Part shown: piece after piece, positions 7,894-16,638 of the stretch
How positions within the stretch are numbered: the first letter of the stretch is position 1
Layout: every line of letters begins with the position of its first letter
DNA from: an uncultured Bacilli bacterium
GTDB taxonomy: Bacteria; Bacillota_I; Bacilli_A; RF39; UBA660
Assembly: GCA_934095965.1 (NCBI GenBank)
Contig: CAKOKR010000017.1
Span: 1-30,069, forward strand
DNA: 30,069 bases
Direction of reading: 5' to 3'
Program-made: the position numbers and the translations under genes
The notes under the pieces: model-generated
The model's input: the letters and a program-made list of their open reading frames with translations, nothing else
What the model was told of the DNA's origin: nothing
The model's database searches: none

Positions 7894-8706
7894 ATGAATA
7901 TATTATATTGTGGAGACTCCAATATTGAAGATGGATTAATTATATCAATACTATCAATTATAAAACATGATAAATGTCCATTAAATATATATGTTTTAAG
8001 TATGAATTATAATGATAAAAAAAGTGTGTCATCAAAAACAATAAAAAGACTAGAAAAATTATTAAAAGAAACTAACAAAGAAAGTAGTATTAAACTAATT
8101 GATGTTTTAAATATATTTTTATCAGATACACCAACAAGTAATTTAAATACATTATTTACACCATATTGTATGTTAAGATTATACGCTGATTTAATAGATG
8201 AATTACCAGATAAATTATTATACTTAGATAATGATGTAGTTGCTTGTAAATCAATAAAAGAATTTTATAACATGGATAATACAAAATATGAAATTGTCGG
8301 TGCCAGAGACTTTTATGGTAAATATTTTTACAGTAAAAATAAAATTAAAAAAGATTATTTAAATTCAGGTGTTCTTCTTTTAAACTTAAATTTAATTAAA
8401 AAAAGTAATAGTTTTAAAAAGTGTAGAACTATGTGTCAAACAAGAAAAATGTTATTGCCTGATCAAGCAGCATTAAATAAATATTGTAAACCAAAACTAA
8501 TAGTAAAAAGAAAATACAACGAACAACATGCAATGAAAAAAGACACAGTAATGAGACATTTTACCACAACATTTAAGTTTTTCCCATATTTTAGGACTCA
8601 AAAAGTAAAACCATGGGATATTGAAAGACTACATGAAGTATTAAAGTGTCATGATTTTGATGATATAATTGATAACTATCTTAAAATTAAGGAGGAAATA
8701 AAATGA
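7894..8706 (+). CDS. Glycosyltransferase family 8 protein
   Basis: GT-A fold, retaining GT8 enzyme that transfers a sugar from a nucleotide-sugar donor. Metal-binding DXD appears as LDNDV (111-115); NSGVLLLN (157-164) and LPDQAALN (188-195) are family blocks. No signal or membrane segment, so cytoplasmic. The acceptor is unknown; the acyl ligase, ACP and acyltransferase in the same operon suggest a glycolipid or an acylated glycan. It ends with TGA overlapping the ATG of the second GT8 gene. Confidence 0.9.
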   Translation: MNILYCGDSNIEDGLIISILSIIKHDKCPLNIYVLSMNYNDKKSVSSKTIKRLEKLLKETNKESSIKLIDVLNIFLSDTPTSNLNTLFTPYCMLRLYADLIDELPDKLLYLDNDVVACKSIKEFYNMDNTKYEIVGARDFYGKYFYSKNKIKKDYLNSGVLLLNLNLIKKSNSFKKCRTMCQTRKMLLPDQAALNKYCKPKLIVKRKYNEQHAMKKDTVMRHFTTTFKFFPYFRTQKVKPWDIERLHEVLKCHDFDDIIDNYLKIKEEIK

Positions 8707-9653
8707 TAACAATTCCAGTATTCTATGCTATAGATGATAATTATTCAAAATTTGTTTATGTTTCGATAAAATCTTTAATAGCAAATAGAAATAAAAATTA
8801 CAAGTATGATATAAATGTTATTTATGAAAACTTAAGTGATAAGAATGCTCAAATATTAAAGTCACTTGAAACAGAAAATGTAAACATAATTTTAACAGAA
8901 ATGAATGAGAATTTATCGATGATAACAGATAGATTAGGTAACCGTCTTAGAGAATATACTTTTACATTAACAATATTTTTTAGATTATTTATTCCCGTTA
9001 TGTTTCCAAAATATGATAAATGTATCTATATAGATGCAGATACAATAATACCTGGTGACATATCATTATTATATAATGAAAATCTAGAAGGAAACTACCT
9101 TGGATGTATAACTGATAAATCAACAATTGATAATGAAAAATTAGCAAGTTACTTTGAGAGTGTCGTAGGTATTCCAAGGGATAAATACATAAACTCAGGT
9201 GTTCTTTTAATGGATACAAAAAAACTCAGAGAACTAAACTTTGCAAATAAATTCTTAGATCTTTACACTAAATATCAATTTGATGTTGTAGCACCAGACC
9301 AAGATTATATTAATGCAATTTGTTATAATCACATTAAATATTTAAGAGATAGATACGATGCAATGCCAAATCCAAACAATAAAGAAGTTGAAAATCCAAT
9401 TATTATTCATTATAATTTATTTTTAAAACCATGGCAATATGATGAAGTTCAATATAAAGACTATTTTTGGAAATATGCAAAAGATACACCATATTATGAA
9501 GAAATAAAGAGCATCAAAGATAATTACAGTGATGAAGATAAAAAACAAGATGAAAAATTTATGAATCAAATGATAGATAGAGCATATTCACTAGTTAAAG
9601 AAGAAAATACTTTAAAAAACATATTTGAAAGTGGTAAGGAACAAAGGCTATGA
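8703..9653 (+). CDS. Glycosyltransferase family 8 protein
   Basis: Second GT8 enzyme of the operon, 316 residues. DXD is IDADT (110-114), followed by GVLLMD (166-171), APDQDYINA (197-205) and the C-terminal metal/donor-binding HYNLFLKPW (236-244), the complete set for the family. The first GT8 has a less obvious version of the last motif, so the two probably add different sugars or act in sequence. Start ATG overlaps the upstream stop by four bases (ATGA), as does its own stop with the next gene. Confidence 0.92.
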   Translation: MITIPVFYAIDDNYSKFVYVSIKSLIANRNKNYKYDINVIYENLSDKNAQILKSLETENVNIILTEMNENLSMITDRLGNRLREYTFTLTIFFRLFIPVMFPKYDKCIYIDADTIIPGDISLLYNENLEGNYLGCITDKSTIDNEKLASYFESVVGIPRDKYINSGVLLMDTKKLRELNFANKFLDLYTKYQFDVVAPDQDYINAICYNHIKYLRDRYDAMPNPNNKEVENPIIIHYNLFLKPWQYDEVQYKDYFWKYAKDTPYYEEIKSIKDNYSDEDKKQDEKFMNQMIDRAYSLVKEENTLKNIFESGKEQRL

Positions 9654-10513
9654 TTATAGGTGGCAGTAAAAAAGAAGTTATTAACAATATTAAAATAAAT
9701 ATTGAAAATAATGAGCTAAATAAAAAAGTTGAAGTAAATGATCCATGTATAAGTGATGATGAATTAGAAAAAATACTTCTTAAATTTTATCATAATCAAA
9801 ATAAAACGACATATAAAATAAAAAATATAATAGCTAATGGAATTGTAAATAATGTTGGTAAAAAAATATATCCAGATATTAAAATAACTGGACTAGAAAA
9901 ATTAGATTACATTGACTTATCAAAAGGAGCAATAATAACAAGTAATCATTTTAATCCTTTAGATAGTTATACAGTTAGAAAAATCGTAGAAAAAAAGTTA
10001 AATAAAAAATTATATATAGTTATTCAAGATACAAATTTAGCAATGCCAGGTAAATTAGGTTTTCTTTTTAATAACTTAAATGTAATTCCTTTATGTAAAA
10101 GTCCTAACTACATAATAAAAAAATTTATTCCAGAATTATCTAAGATTCTAAAACAAGGAAATATAGTGCTTATTTATCCAGAAGAAGAGATGTGGTTTAA
10201 CTATAGGCTTCCCAGACCTTGTAAACGTGGTGCTTATCAATTTGCTCATGAACTTGATGTACCAATAATCTCTTGTTTTACAAGTATGTATGATACCAAT
10301 ATATCAGATAATGATGAATTTAACAAACTAAACTACATAGTAAATATTAATAAAATAATTTACCCAGAAATAAATGAATCTGTTAAAAGTGATGCATTAA
10401 ATATGGCAAATATTGATTATGAATCAAAGAAAAAAGCATATGAAAATGCTTATAATCAAAAAATAAATTATGAATTTGATATAAAAGATATTGCAGGTTG
10501 GAAAGATATTTAA
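9650..10513 (+). CDS. PlsC-like acyltransferase (LPLAT family)
   Basis: Lysophospholipid/glycerol-phosphate acyltransferase-type enzyme. The catalytic HX4D is NHFNPLD (99-105); the substrate-binding block is YPEEEMW (176-182) with PCKRGAYQFA (190-199) following. 287 residues; no clear membrane helix. The first 60 residues precede the fold and are unrecognised. It may use the acyl group carried by the neighbouring ACP and acylate a lipid or glycan acceptor; the acceptor is not known. Last gene of the ligase-ACP-PPTase-GT8-GT8 operon; it converges with, and overlaps by 4 bases, the minus-strand gene. Confidence 0.87.
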   Translation: MIIGGSKKEVINNIKINIENNELNKKVEVNDPCISDDELEKILLKFYHNQNKTTYKIKNIIANGIVNNVGKKIYPDIKITGLEKLDYIDLSKGAIITSNHFNPLDSYTVRKIVEKKLNKKLYIVIQDTNLAMPGKLGFLFNNLNVIPLCKSPNYIIKKFIPELSKILKQGNIVLIYPEEEMWFNYRLPRPCKRGAYQFAHELDVPIISCFTSMYDTNISDNDEFNKLNYIVNINKIIYPEINESVKSDALNMANIDYESKKKAYENAYNQKINYEFDIKDIAGWKDI

Positions 10514-10527
10514 TTATCTTTCTTTTT
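10501..10527 (+). terminator. Terminator hairpin formed by two convergent gene ends
   Basis: GAAAGATA (10501-10508) and TATCTTTC (10515-10522) make a perfect 8-bp stem with a TTTAAT loop and a following TTTTT. It ends the plus-strand operon. The loop holds stop codons of both convergent genes, and the T-tail is inside the minus-strand gene's last codons. No T-run is present for minus-strand transcripts. Confidence 0.72.
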
Positions 10528-11265
10528 ATATGTAACAAATTCAATATTAGATTTATTACTTTTATCTTTCATTTTATTACTAACTTGATCTATAATATCA
10601 TTAATTTTTTCTTTTTTACTTAATTCATTATTAACAAAATAACCATTATCTATATAAATAACAATTCTAGGTTTTTTTAAAAACTTTCTTTTTTGATAAG
10701 TAACAGTAGCAGAATAAATATCACTATTAGTATCTATTGCCAGTTGAAAAGCTCCCCTTTTAAAAGGTCTAATTTTTGTATAATATGGCCAAACATGTCC
10801 TTCTGGATAAACCACAATCGGATGATTCTTTCCATAATAATTAATTGCTTCTTTAAAATACTTAAAATCGTGTATATCATAAGGTACTACAATAGCACCA
10901 AGCATTGGAAGTATCTTCCCTAAAAATGGTATTCCTAAATTAGCTTTATTAACAATAAAATATGGTCTTTTAGGTAATGTAATTAAAGCAGGAATAAAAG
11001 CATCACCAACTTCTTGCGTATGATTTATAAATAAAAAATAATTTTTCTTATTTCTTAAAATATCTTTATTAACAATTTTTACCTGTAAAATCAATTTCAC
11101 ATAAATAAAAGAAACTATTAAAAAAACATAATAAAGTAAATAAGAACATATCTTATAAAATATATTTTTATGTACCCACTTATAATTTTTCTTTAATTCA
11201 AAATCTTGATTCTTTGATGTAACAACATCACTATCAAAATCTTCATAATAATAAATTTTTTTCAT
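10510..11265 (-). CDS. PlsC-like acyltransferase, HX5D variant
   Basis: Second LPLAT-type protein, 251 residues, transcribed toward the operon above. One hydrophobic span at residues 38-60 suggests membrane anchoring. The catalytic motif reads NHTQEVGD (81-88), with five rather than four residues between His and Asp. YPEGHVWPYY (153-162) and RPFKRGAFQLA (166-176) match the family's acceptor blocks and closely parallel those of the gene at 9650-10513. ATG 11265 is chosen because GTGG lies just upstream, as in other starts here; GTG 11274 is possible. Role probably in lipid or glycolipid acylation. Confidence 0.85.
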   Translation of the reverse strand: MKKIYYYEDFDSDVVTSKNQDFELKKNYKWVHKNIFYKICSYLLYYVFLIVSFIYVKLILQVKIVNKDILRNKKNYFLFINHTQEVGDAFIPALITLPKRPYFIVNKANLGIPFLGKILPMLGAIVVPYDIHDFKYFKEAINYYGKNHPIVVYPEGHVWPYYTKIRPFKRGAFQLAIDTNSDIYSATVTYQKRKFLKKPRIVIYIDNGYFVNNELSKKEKINDIIDQVSNKMKDKSNKSNIEFVTYKKKDN

Positions 11266-11280
11266 ATCAACCACAATAAT

Positions 11281-11309
11281 ATTATAACATTTAATTAAGA
11301 TATAGACAA
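11281..11309 (-). promoter_or_regulatory. Promoter of the minus-strand acyltransferase gene
   Basis: On the minus strand TTGTCT (11309-11304), 17-bp spacer and TATAAT (11286-11281), with an extended TGn before the -10 box. Confidence 0.72.
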
Positions 11310-11361
11310 ATCACATTACTATTTTTTGGACAAGTTCATACATTATATTGAAAGGAGTATT

Positions 11362-12291
11362 ATGAATTATTTAACATATCCTTTAAAAATAATGAATATA
11401 ACCCAAAGTTACATAGGAAGTTATACTCACGAAAGACATCAAAAAGGAAACACTAAAGATTATCCTATTGATGATGCATGTGGAAATGGTAACGATAGTT
11501 ACTTTTATTGTCCATGTGATGAAATGGTAGTAAAAAAAGTATATGGCGTAGGTCTTAAAGCATCAAATACTATATGGCTTGAAAGTACAACACCAGTAAT
11601 AACTCCGACATTTACTGATTATGTTACAATCATGATTGTTCACCCCGAAGATAAGTATTTAAAAAATATGTTTATTGGAAAAATATTTCACAAACATGAT
11701 AAAATATTTCCAAAAGGAATGGATGGAAATGCAACGGGACCTCATTTTCATATTACCATAGGTCGTGGCAAATTTATATCTGGTGGTTGGTCAAAAAATA
11801 ATCTTGGCTTATGGATACTAAAAACAACTAAAGAAAACATTAAACCTGAAGAAGCCTTCTTTATTGATGAAACTTTTACAACAATTAAAAGTACTAAAAA
11901 TCTAAATTTTCTAAAACTATATAATAAAGATGAAACAACCCCTTATTACACAACAGCAAATTTAAATGTAAGACTTGGACCAGGAACAAACTATAAAAAA
12001 ATTAATACATTAATTAAAAATACTAAAATAAATGTCTTAAGTATAACAGGTAACTGGGCAAAAATAAGTGAAAAAGAATACATTTCCAAAAACTTTATAA
12101 CTAAGATAAAACCAAACATCGTATATGAATCAAAAACAACTACAGCATCATTTTTAAATGTTCGATTAAAACCAAATGGTAAAAAACTTTATGTATTACC
12201 TAAAAATAGCACAGTAACAAGTTATAAACAAAAAAATAACTGGACTGAAATTTACAATAATCGCTATGTATCAACAAAATATTTAAAGTAG
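11362..12291 (+). CDS. M23-type peptidase with two SH3b domains, endolysin-like
   Basis: Probable peptidoglycan endopeptidase. The N-terminal half has an LytM/M23 pattern: HERHQKGNTKDYPIDDA (23-39) with candidate Zn ligands His26 and Asp37, and GPHFHITIG (127-135) giving the HxH. Two SH3b cell-wall-binding repeats follow: NLNVRLGPGTNYKKI (from about 205) and FLNVRLKPNGKKL (from about 265). There is no signal peptide, which fits a phage-derived endolysin or a protein released by another route. ATG 11362 with AAAGGAG (11351-11357) is preferred over the in-frame TTG at 11326. No other phage genes are nearby. Confidence 0.83.
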   Translation: MNYLTYPLKIMNITQSYIGSYTHERHQKGNTKDYPIDDACGNGNDSYFYCPCDEMVVKKVYGVGLKASNTIWLESTTPVITPTFTDYVTIMIVHPEDKYLKNMFIGKIFHKHDKIFPKGMDGNATGPHFHITIGRGKFISGGWSKNNLGLWILKTTKENIKPEEAFFIDETFTTIKSTKNLNFLKLYNKDETTPYYTTANLNVRLGPGTNYKKINTLIKNTKINVLSITGNWAKISEKEYISKNFITKIKPNIVYESKTTTASFLNVRLKPNGKKLYVLPKNSTVTSYKQKNNWTEIYNNRYVSTKYLK

Positions 12292-12294
12292 TAA

Positions 12295-12323
12295 TTGCTA
12301 ATTTCAAAAATTTATTATACAAT
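12295..12323 (+). promoter_or_regulatory. Promoter of the PH-domain gene
   Basis: TTGCTA (12295-12300), 17-bp spacer, TACAAT (12318-12323), followed by AGGTG and ATG 12341. Confidence 0.6.
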
Positions 12324-12340
12324 ATATGTAGGTGATAATA

Positions 12341-12781
12341 ATGGGTCAAGTATATGATAAAGCATTAGAATTTAAACGCAGACACAAAGGTGGTGTATAT
12401 TGGAATCTTAAAGATCATTGTGCTGTTGTAGAAAAACATTTAAATCCAGGTGAATATGTAACATTTGCTTTTGCTGGTCAAAAAAATGATAAATTCTATG
12501 ATATTTTTCAAACTTGTGTAGTAGTACTTACTAACAAAAGAATTTTAATAGGTCAAAAACGTGTTGTCTGGGGATATTTCTTAAGTTCAATAACACCAGA
12601 TTTATACAATGACTTGTTTGTTTATCAAGGTTTAATCTGGGGACAAGTAAAAATTGATACTGTAAAAGAAGAAGTAACAATCTCTAATTTACCAAAAAGT
12701 GGTCTTGATGAAATTGAAACAAATATAACTGAAATGATGATGAGTGAAAAACAAAAATATAAACCACGTGAAATGGAATAA
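12341..12781 (+). CDS. Bacterial PH-domain protein (YokE-like)
   Basis: 146-residue cytoplasmic protein. The stretch GEYVTFAFAGQ, then CVVVLTNKRILIGQ and a later VKIDTVKEEVTISN, is the strand pattern of bacterial pleckstrin-homology-like domains, with the hallmark LTNKRIL. A C-terminal helix follows. Such proteins may bind lipid or protein partners; the actual ligand is unknown. ATG 12341 is used since AGGTG (12330-12334) is 6 bases upstream; GTG 12332 overlaps that site. Two bases separate it from the next gene, so they are co-transcribed. Confidence 0.75.
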   Translation: MGQVYDKALEFKRRHKGGVYWNLKDHCAVVEKHLNPGEYVTFAFAGQKNDKFYDIFQTCVVVLTNKRILIGQKRVVWGYFLSSITPDLYNDLFVYQGLIWGQVKIDTVKEEVTISNLPKSGLDEIETNITEMMMSEKQKYKPREME

Positions 12782-12783
12782 TT

Positions 12784-13830
12784 ATGAAGAAGTTAAGGAA
12801 TCTAAATTTATTTTTAATATTAATATTTTGTATTTTTCTTTTCTTCTTTTTTTATCCTCATCATTATAAATTAGAATATGAAATAGACAATTTTAAAATA
12901 ATCGAAGAATATCATAAAAAAGAAAAATACTATAGCTTCATTATAAACTATAAAGAAAACAAATATGAAGTTATCAACAAAAATAAATATAGTAACAAAA
13001 GAAAGTTAATAAAAGAAATAACAGCTACGTCCAATGATAACAATACATGTTTATCATTTAATACAACTCATGTAAATTTATATGATGTTTGTAAAAATGA
13101 TAAAGAATATTATTATAAAACAAAAGATAATACATTTACAAAAAATGATACATATAAAAATATTGAAATAGATAACTTAAATGATAAAACCTATTTACTA
13201 TGGAACTATCATGAATTTATTTATCTAAATAACAAAAAGAAAACCACAATATCTTTATTTAATAAAGATATCTACAACCTAAATTTAATAACCTCGATAG
13301 ATAACTATTTACTTGTACCTGATTATGATAAAGACTACAAGTTTGATAAATTTTATTTAATTAATACAACAAACACAAAAGTTAAAAACTTTAATTTGCG
13401 ATATGAAGTATATTTTGATAGTTATTTTCTAGGTAACTACAAAAAAAGAAGTTATCTATATGATCAAAAACAAGAACAAGTCTTTTATCTAGATTTAAAA
13501 AAGAATGAAATATACAAATCTAATTATAAGATACTAACTAATGGTAAATGGGAAACTGTTACTAATCAAAAACTTAAAAATAATAAATTATCATTTACTA
13601 ATAAAGAAATATTTACATATTTTCTAAAAGATAATAAATTATATGGTAAATATGAAAATGACTACTTGGTAACAGAAGGAGTTTCTAAAATAGTAAAAGT
13701 TGAAAATATGGATGTATATTATATAAAAAAAGATACTTTATATCATTTTAACCCATATTCTGGGGAAATGCCTTTACTAAAATATAGTGAATGGAACTTT
13801 AATAACACTAACATGATATTTATTTTTTAA
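12784..13830 (+). CDS. Unknown membrane-anchored protein
   Basis: Not recognised. 348 residues with an N-terminal hydrophobic helix (about 7-24, rich in Phe/Leu/Ile) preceded by KKLR, giving a signal anchor with the rest outside. The exposed part is Lys/Asn/Tyr-rich with repeated short strand-turn patterns (for example YFLKDNKLYGKYENDYLV) that suggest a beta-propeller or beta-rich fold, an inference from periodicity only. Two cysteines (about 93 and 104) could form a disulfide. Co-transcribed with the PH-domain gene. Confidence 0.75.
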   Translation: MKKLRNLNLFLILIFCIFLFFFFYPHHYKLEYEIDNFKIIEEYHKKEKYYSFIINYKENKYEVINKNKYSNKRKLIKEITATSNDNNTCLSFNTTHVNLYDVCKNDKEYYYKTKDNTFTKNDTYKNIEIDNLNDKTYLLWNYHEFIYLNNKKKTTISLFNKDIYNLNLITSIDNYLLVPDYDKDYKFDKFYLINTTNTKVKNFNLRYEVYFDSYFLGNYKKRSYLYDQKQEQVFYLDLKKNEIYKSNYKILTNGKWETVTNQKLKNNKLSFTNKEIFTYFLKDNKLYGKYENDYLVTEGVSKIVKVENMDVYYIKKDTLYHFNPYSGEMPLLKYSEWNFNNTNMIFIF

Positions 13831-13872
13831 CCGATTTTAAAAATCAACATATCCTATACTAGGAGTGGTAAT

Positions 13873-14322
13873 ATGTTTGATAATTATATAGTTAAACCAA
13901 CAGACAATCTAAAAACAATATCTGGTAAGTTTAATATTGATCCAAGAAAATTAATGGAAATAAATAATCTATATTATGAAAGTGACCTAAGAGCAGGAAT
14001 GGATTTAATTATTCCTAAAAATAAAGAAAATTATTTTAATACATATGTTATAGAAAAAGGAGATTCATTATATAAAATAGCAGAAAAATATAATATTAAT
14101 CCAAAGTTACTAGCAAGTTTAAATGGCTTAAATATGGAAGATTATATATATCCTAAACAAGAAATATTAATACCTAAAAATAATTATAGTTATTATATTA
14201 CAGCAGAAGGGGATACCATAGATAATGTAAGTAAAATGTTTAAAATAAGTAAAATCGATTTACTAAATCAAAATGAGACAATATATTTACTTAAAGATCA
14301 AATATTAGTATCAAAAAGATAG
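13873..14322 (+). CDS. Triple LysM-domain protein
   Basis: 149 residues made almost wholly of three LysM peptidoglycan-binding modules: about 4-47 (YIVKPTDNLKTISGKFNIDP), 55-101 (YVIEKGDSLYKIAEKYNINP) and 107-147 (YITAEGDTIDNVSKMFKISK). The third is the most divergent. No signal peptide, anchor or catalytic domain is visible, so how it reaches the wall is unclear. AGGAGTGGTA precedes ATG 13873, with a possible TATACT -10 at 13855-13860. Followed by a terminator. Confidence 0.87.
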   Translation: MFDNYIVKPTDNLKTISGKFNIDPRKLMEINNLYYESDLRAGMDLIIPKNKENYFNTYVIEKGDSLYKIAEKYNINPKLLASLNGLNMEDYIYPKQEILIPKNNYSYYITAEGDTIDNVSKMFKISKIDLLNQNETIYLLKDQILVSKR

Positions 14323-14323
14323 A

Positions 14324-14352
14324 AAACAACTTTACAAAAGGTTGTTTTTTTT
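14324..14352 (+). terminator. Rho-independent terminator after the LysM gene
   Basis: AACAACTTT pairs with AAGGTTGTT around a short ACAA-type loop, followed by a run of eight or more T. Confidence 0.85.
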
Positions 14353-14384
14353 GTATTATTAATAATAGATGGAGAGGATAAAAA

Positions 14385-15989
14385 ATGATTTTTAAAAAAC
14401 CATATGGAATGTTAATAAAAAACTTTAGAAAAATACATATTATTTTAACAATTTTAACAATATTTATATCTATTGAAGCTCACAATATATTAAGTTTTTT
14501 TAATGAATATGTAGCAAATAACTATAGTGTAACAGTAACAGATACACTTTTAAAAGAAACCATAAATCCTTGGATTTATCCAGTTATCATTATAACTATA
14601 ATTATATTAATTGCCGTATTTATCCTTTTAAAACAAAAAAAGAAACCAACTAAGGCATACTTTTTTACATGTTTTTATTATATACTATTACTTATCTTTA
14701 TAATTATTGCATCGGTATTAATTAATTCTTTATCAAAAGGACTATGGCAAACAGCAAGTGCTAGAACCTATCGTGATTTTGCTAGATTAATTTATTATCC
14801 AAACTTCATATTTATTTTATTATTATTAGCAAGAAGTCTAGGTTTTAATGTTAAACAATTTAATTTTAAAGATGATATTAAAGAACTAGAACTAACAGAT
14901 AAAGATAGTGAAGAAGTAGAACTTAATTTAAATTTTCAAACATACAAAGCTGAAAGGACAATCCGAAGACTAATTCGTGAATTAAAATATTATTATCTGG
15001 AAAATAAAAGAATAGTTTATTTAATCACTGGAATCATCGTCGTAGTAATTTCCATTTTTGCAATAAAAAACTATGAAAAAGTAAGATACACTTATAAAGA
15101 AAATACATCATTTAGTTACAAAGGTCTAAGCCTTAACTTCATAGATAGCATGGCTTCAAACATTGACTTAAAAGGAGAAGTTATAAATGAAGATAAATAT
15201 TATATTGTTGCAAGATTCACAGTTAAAAATAGTTCAAAAAATGATTTAACAATAGATTATAACAACTTTAAAATGTATTATGGTAATGATTATGTATATC
15301 CTAAACTTGACATGGGTAATAGTTTTTTAGATTATGGAAAACCTTTTATGAACAATGTTATCAAAGCCGGAGAAACAAAGACTTACATAATGCCATATGA
15401 AATTGATAAAAAGTATAAAAATAAGAATTTTAAAATAGTAATATTTACTGGTGAAGCAACCAAAAGTAGTGACTTCTTAGCAAAAACAATAACAGTAAAA
15501 TTAAAACCAAATACAATCGAAGATATAAACGAAGTAACAAAAGTATCACTAAATGAAGAAATATCTTTATCAACAACAGCATTAAATAACTCATCTATAA
15601 ATATTAAATCTGTACTTATATCAAATAGATATGAATACACATATGAAGATTGTTATAAAGAAACTTGTAGAACATATTATGATGTTGTAGTAGCAGACCC
15701 ATCTTACCAAACTAGAAGTGCCTTAGTAGTAATGGATTATGATTTTGTATTAGATAAAGATGCTGCACCATATCAAAATATTAATGATACTCAAGCTTTT
15801 GCTAAAAACTTTATGGAACTAACATATACAAAAAATAATAAAGAATACAAAAGTAAAATAAAATATGTTACACCATCAAAAGTAAAGGGTAAAATAATCC
15901 TTGAAGTTGATGGAGATGTAACAAATGCAGATACAATAAATCTATTAATAAATATCAGAAATAAAAGTTTTATAGTTAATCTAAAATAG
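14385..15989 (+). CDS. Polytopic membrane protein with extracytoplasmic beta domain
   Basis: 534 residues, family not recognised. Hydrophobic spans lie at about 17-38, 62-84, 94-115, 135-152 and 208-226. Between spans 4 and 5 is a charged cytoplasmic-looking linker (about 153-205). After span 5 a large domain contains VARFTVKNSSKNDLTIDYNNF and a GETKTYIMPYEI segment, reminiscent of DUF4352-like Ig-fold modules found in secreted Firmicute proteins. Cys pair DCYKETC (about 423-429) may form a disulfide. GGAGAGG precedes ATG 14385. Function unknown; envelope sensor or structural protein are possibilities. Confidence 0.75.
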   Translation: MIFKKPYGMLIKNFRKIHIILTILTIFISIEAHNILSFFNEYVANNYSVTVTDTLLKETINPWIYPVIIITIIILIAVFILLKQKKKPTKAYFFTCFYYILLLIFIIIASVLINSLSKGLWQTASARTYRDFARLIYYPNFIFILLLLARSLGFNVKQFNFKDDIKELELTDKDSEEVELNLNFQTYKAERTIRRLIRELKYYYLENKRIVYLITGIIVVVISIFAIKNYEKVRYTYKENTSFSYKGLSLNFIDSMASNIDLKGEVINEDKYYIVARFTVKNSSKNDLTIDYNNFKMYYGNDYVYPKLDMGNSFLDYGKPFMNNVIKAGETKTYIMPYEIDKKYKNKNFKIVIFTGEATKSSDFLAKTITVKLKPNTIEDINEVTKVSLNEEISLSTTALNNSSINIKSVLISNRYEYTYEDCYKETCRTYYDVVVADPSYQTRSALVVMDYDFVLDKDAAPYQNINDTQAFAKNFMELTYTKNNKEYKSKIKYVTPSKVKGKIILEVDGDVTNADTINLLINIRNKSFIVNLK

Positions 15990-16003
15990 TAAAAATCCAA
16001 AAC

Positions 16004-16032
16004 TTGTCAAATAATAAGATATATGGTACAAT
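16004..16032 (+). promoter_or_regulatory. Promoter of the helical repeat protein
   Basis: TTGTCA (16004-16009), 17-bp spacer, TACAAT (16027-16032). The expected start lies at the GGGAGG ribosome-binding site, so the leader is very short. Confidence 0.68.
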
Positions 16033-16050
16033 TATATGGGAGGAAAAACT

Positions 16051-16638
16051 ATGAAAAGAGAATCAGAATTACTACAATTGCCAAACTATCACACTTATTT
16101 ATCAGAATTAACTGATGCCATTAATAAACAAGATGACATTACAGTAAATCAAATTTTTAATAGAATTAATCTTGAGTTATTTAAAATAAGAAGTGCAAAA
16201 AGTGTAAGAGTTGCAAGAAGAGAAATAATGTGGAATGACCCAGAACAACATTTTAAATCAGTAGAACAAGAAGAAGCCGATGATTTAAGAAGAGAATTTG
16301 ATGATAATTTATCATTATTTGAATTAGCAAATTCACTTGGATATGAACCTGTTATGAAAATAGAGTTTATAAAAATGGTAAAAAATCTTAGCGAAATAAG
16401 AAAAAGAACAAGCGTAAGAGAAGCAAGAAGTGAAATAATGTGGAGTTATCCTGAAGACCACTTTAGTAGAGTAGCAAAAGAAGAAGAAGCTGATTTAAAA
16501 AATGAAATTGCAGATTTATTAGATTTATATGATATAGCAAAATCAGCAAATTATAATGAAGGTGTTGAATTAGTAACAAGTAGATTAAATGAAATAGCAC
16601 CAGATTTAGTTGAGAGTCTAAACAAATTTAAAAGATGA
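16051..16638 (+). CDS. Helical protein with 70-residue internal repeats
   Basis: 195-residue, probably cytoplasmic protein without a recognised family. Residues 51-68 (SVRVARREIMWNDPEQHF) recur at 121-138 (SVREARSEIMWSYPEDHF), each followed by an acidic EEAD helix and a leucine-rich helix, giving a 70-residue period; a third, incomplete leucine-rich unit ends the protein. The invariant RxEIMW-xx-PExHF core suggests a structural or binding surface. ATG 16051 with GGGAGG (16039-16044) is chosen over ATG 16036, which would precede the transcription start. It stands alone between a promoter and a terminator. Confidence 0.8.
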   Translation: MKRESELLQLPNYHTYLSELTDAINKQDDITVNQIFNRINLELFKIRSAKSVRVARREIMWNDPEQHFKSVEQEEADDLRREFDDNLSLFELANSLGYEPVMKIEFIKMVKNLSEIRKRTSVREARSEIMWSYPEDHFSRVAKEEEADLKNEIADLLDLYDIAKSANYNEGVELVTSRLNEIAPDLVESLNKFKR

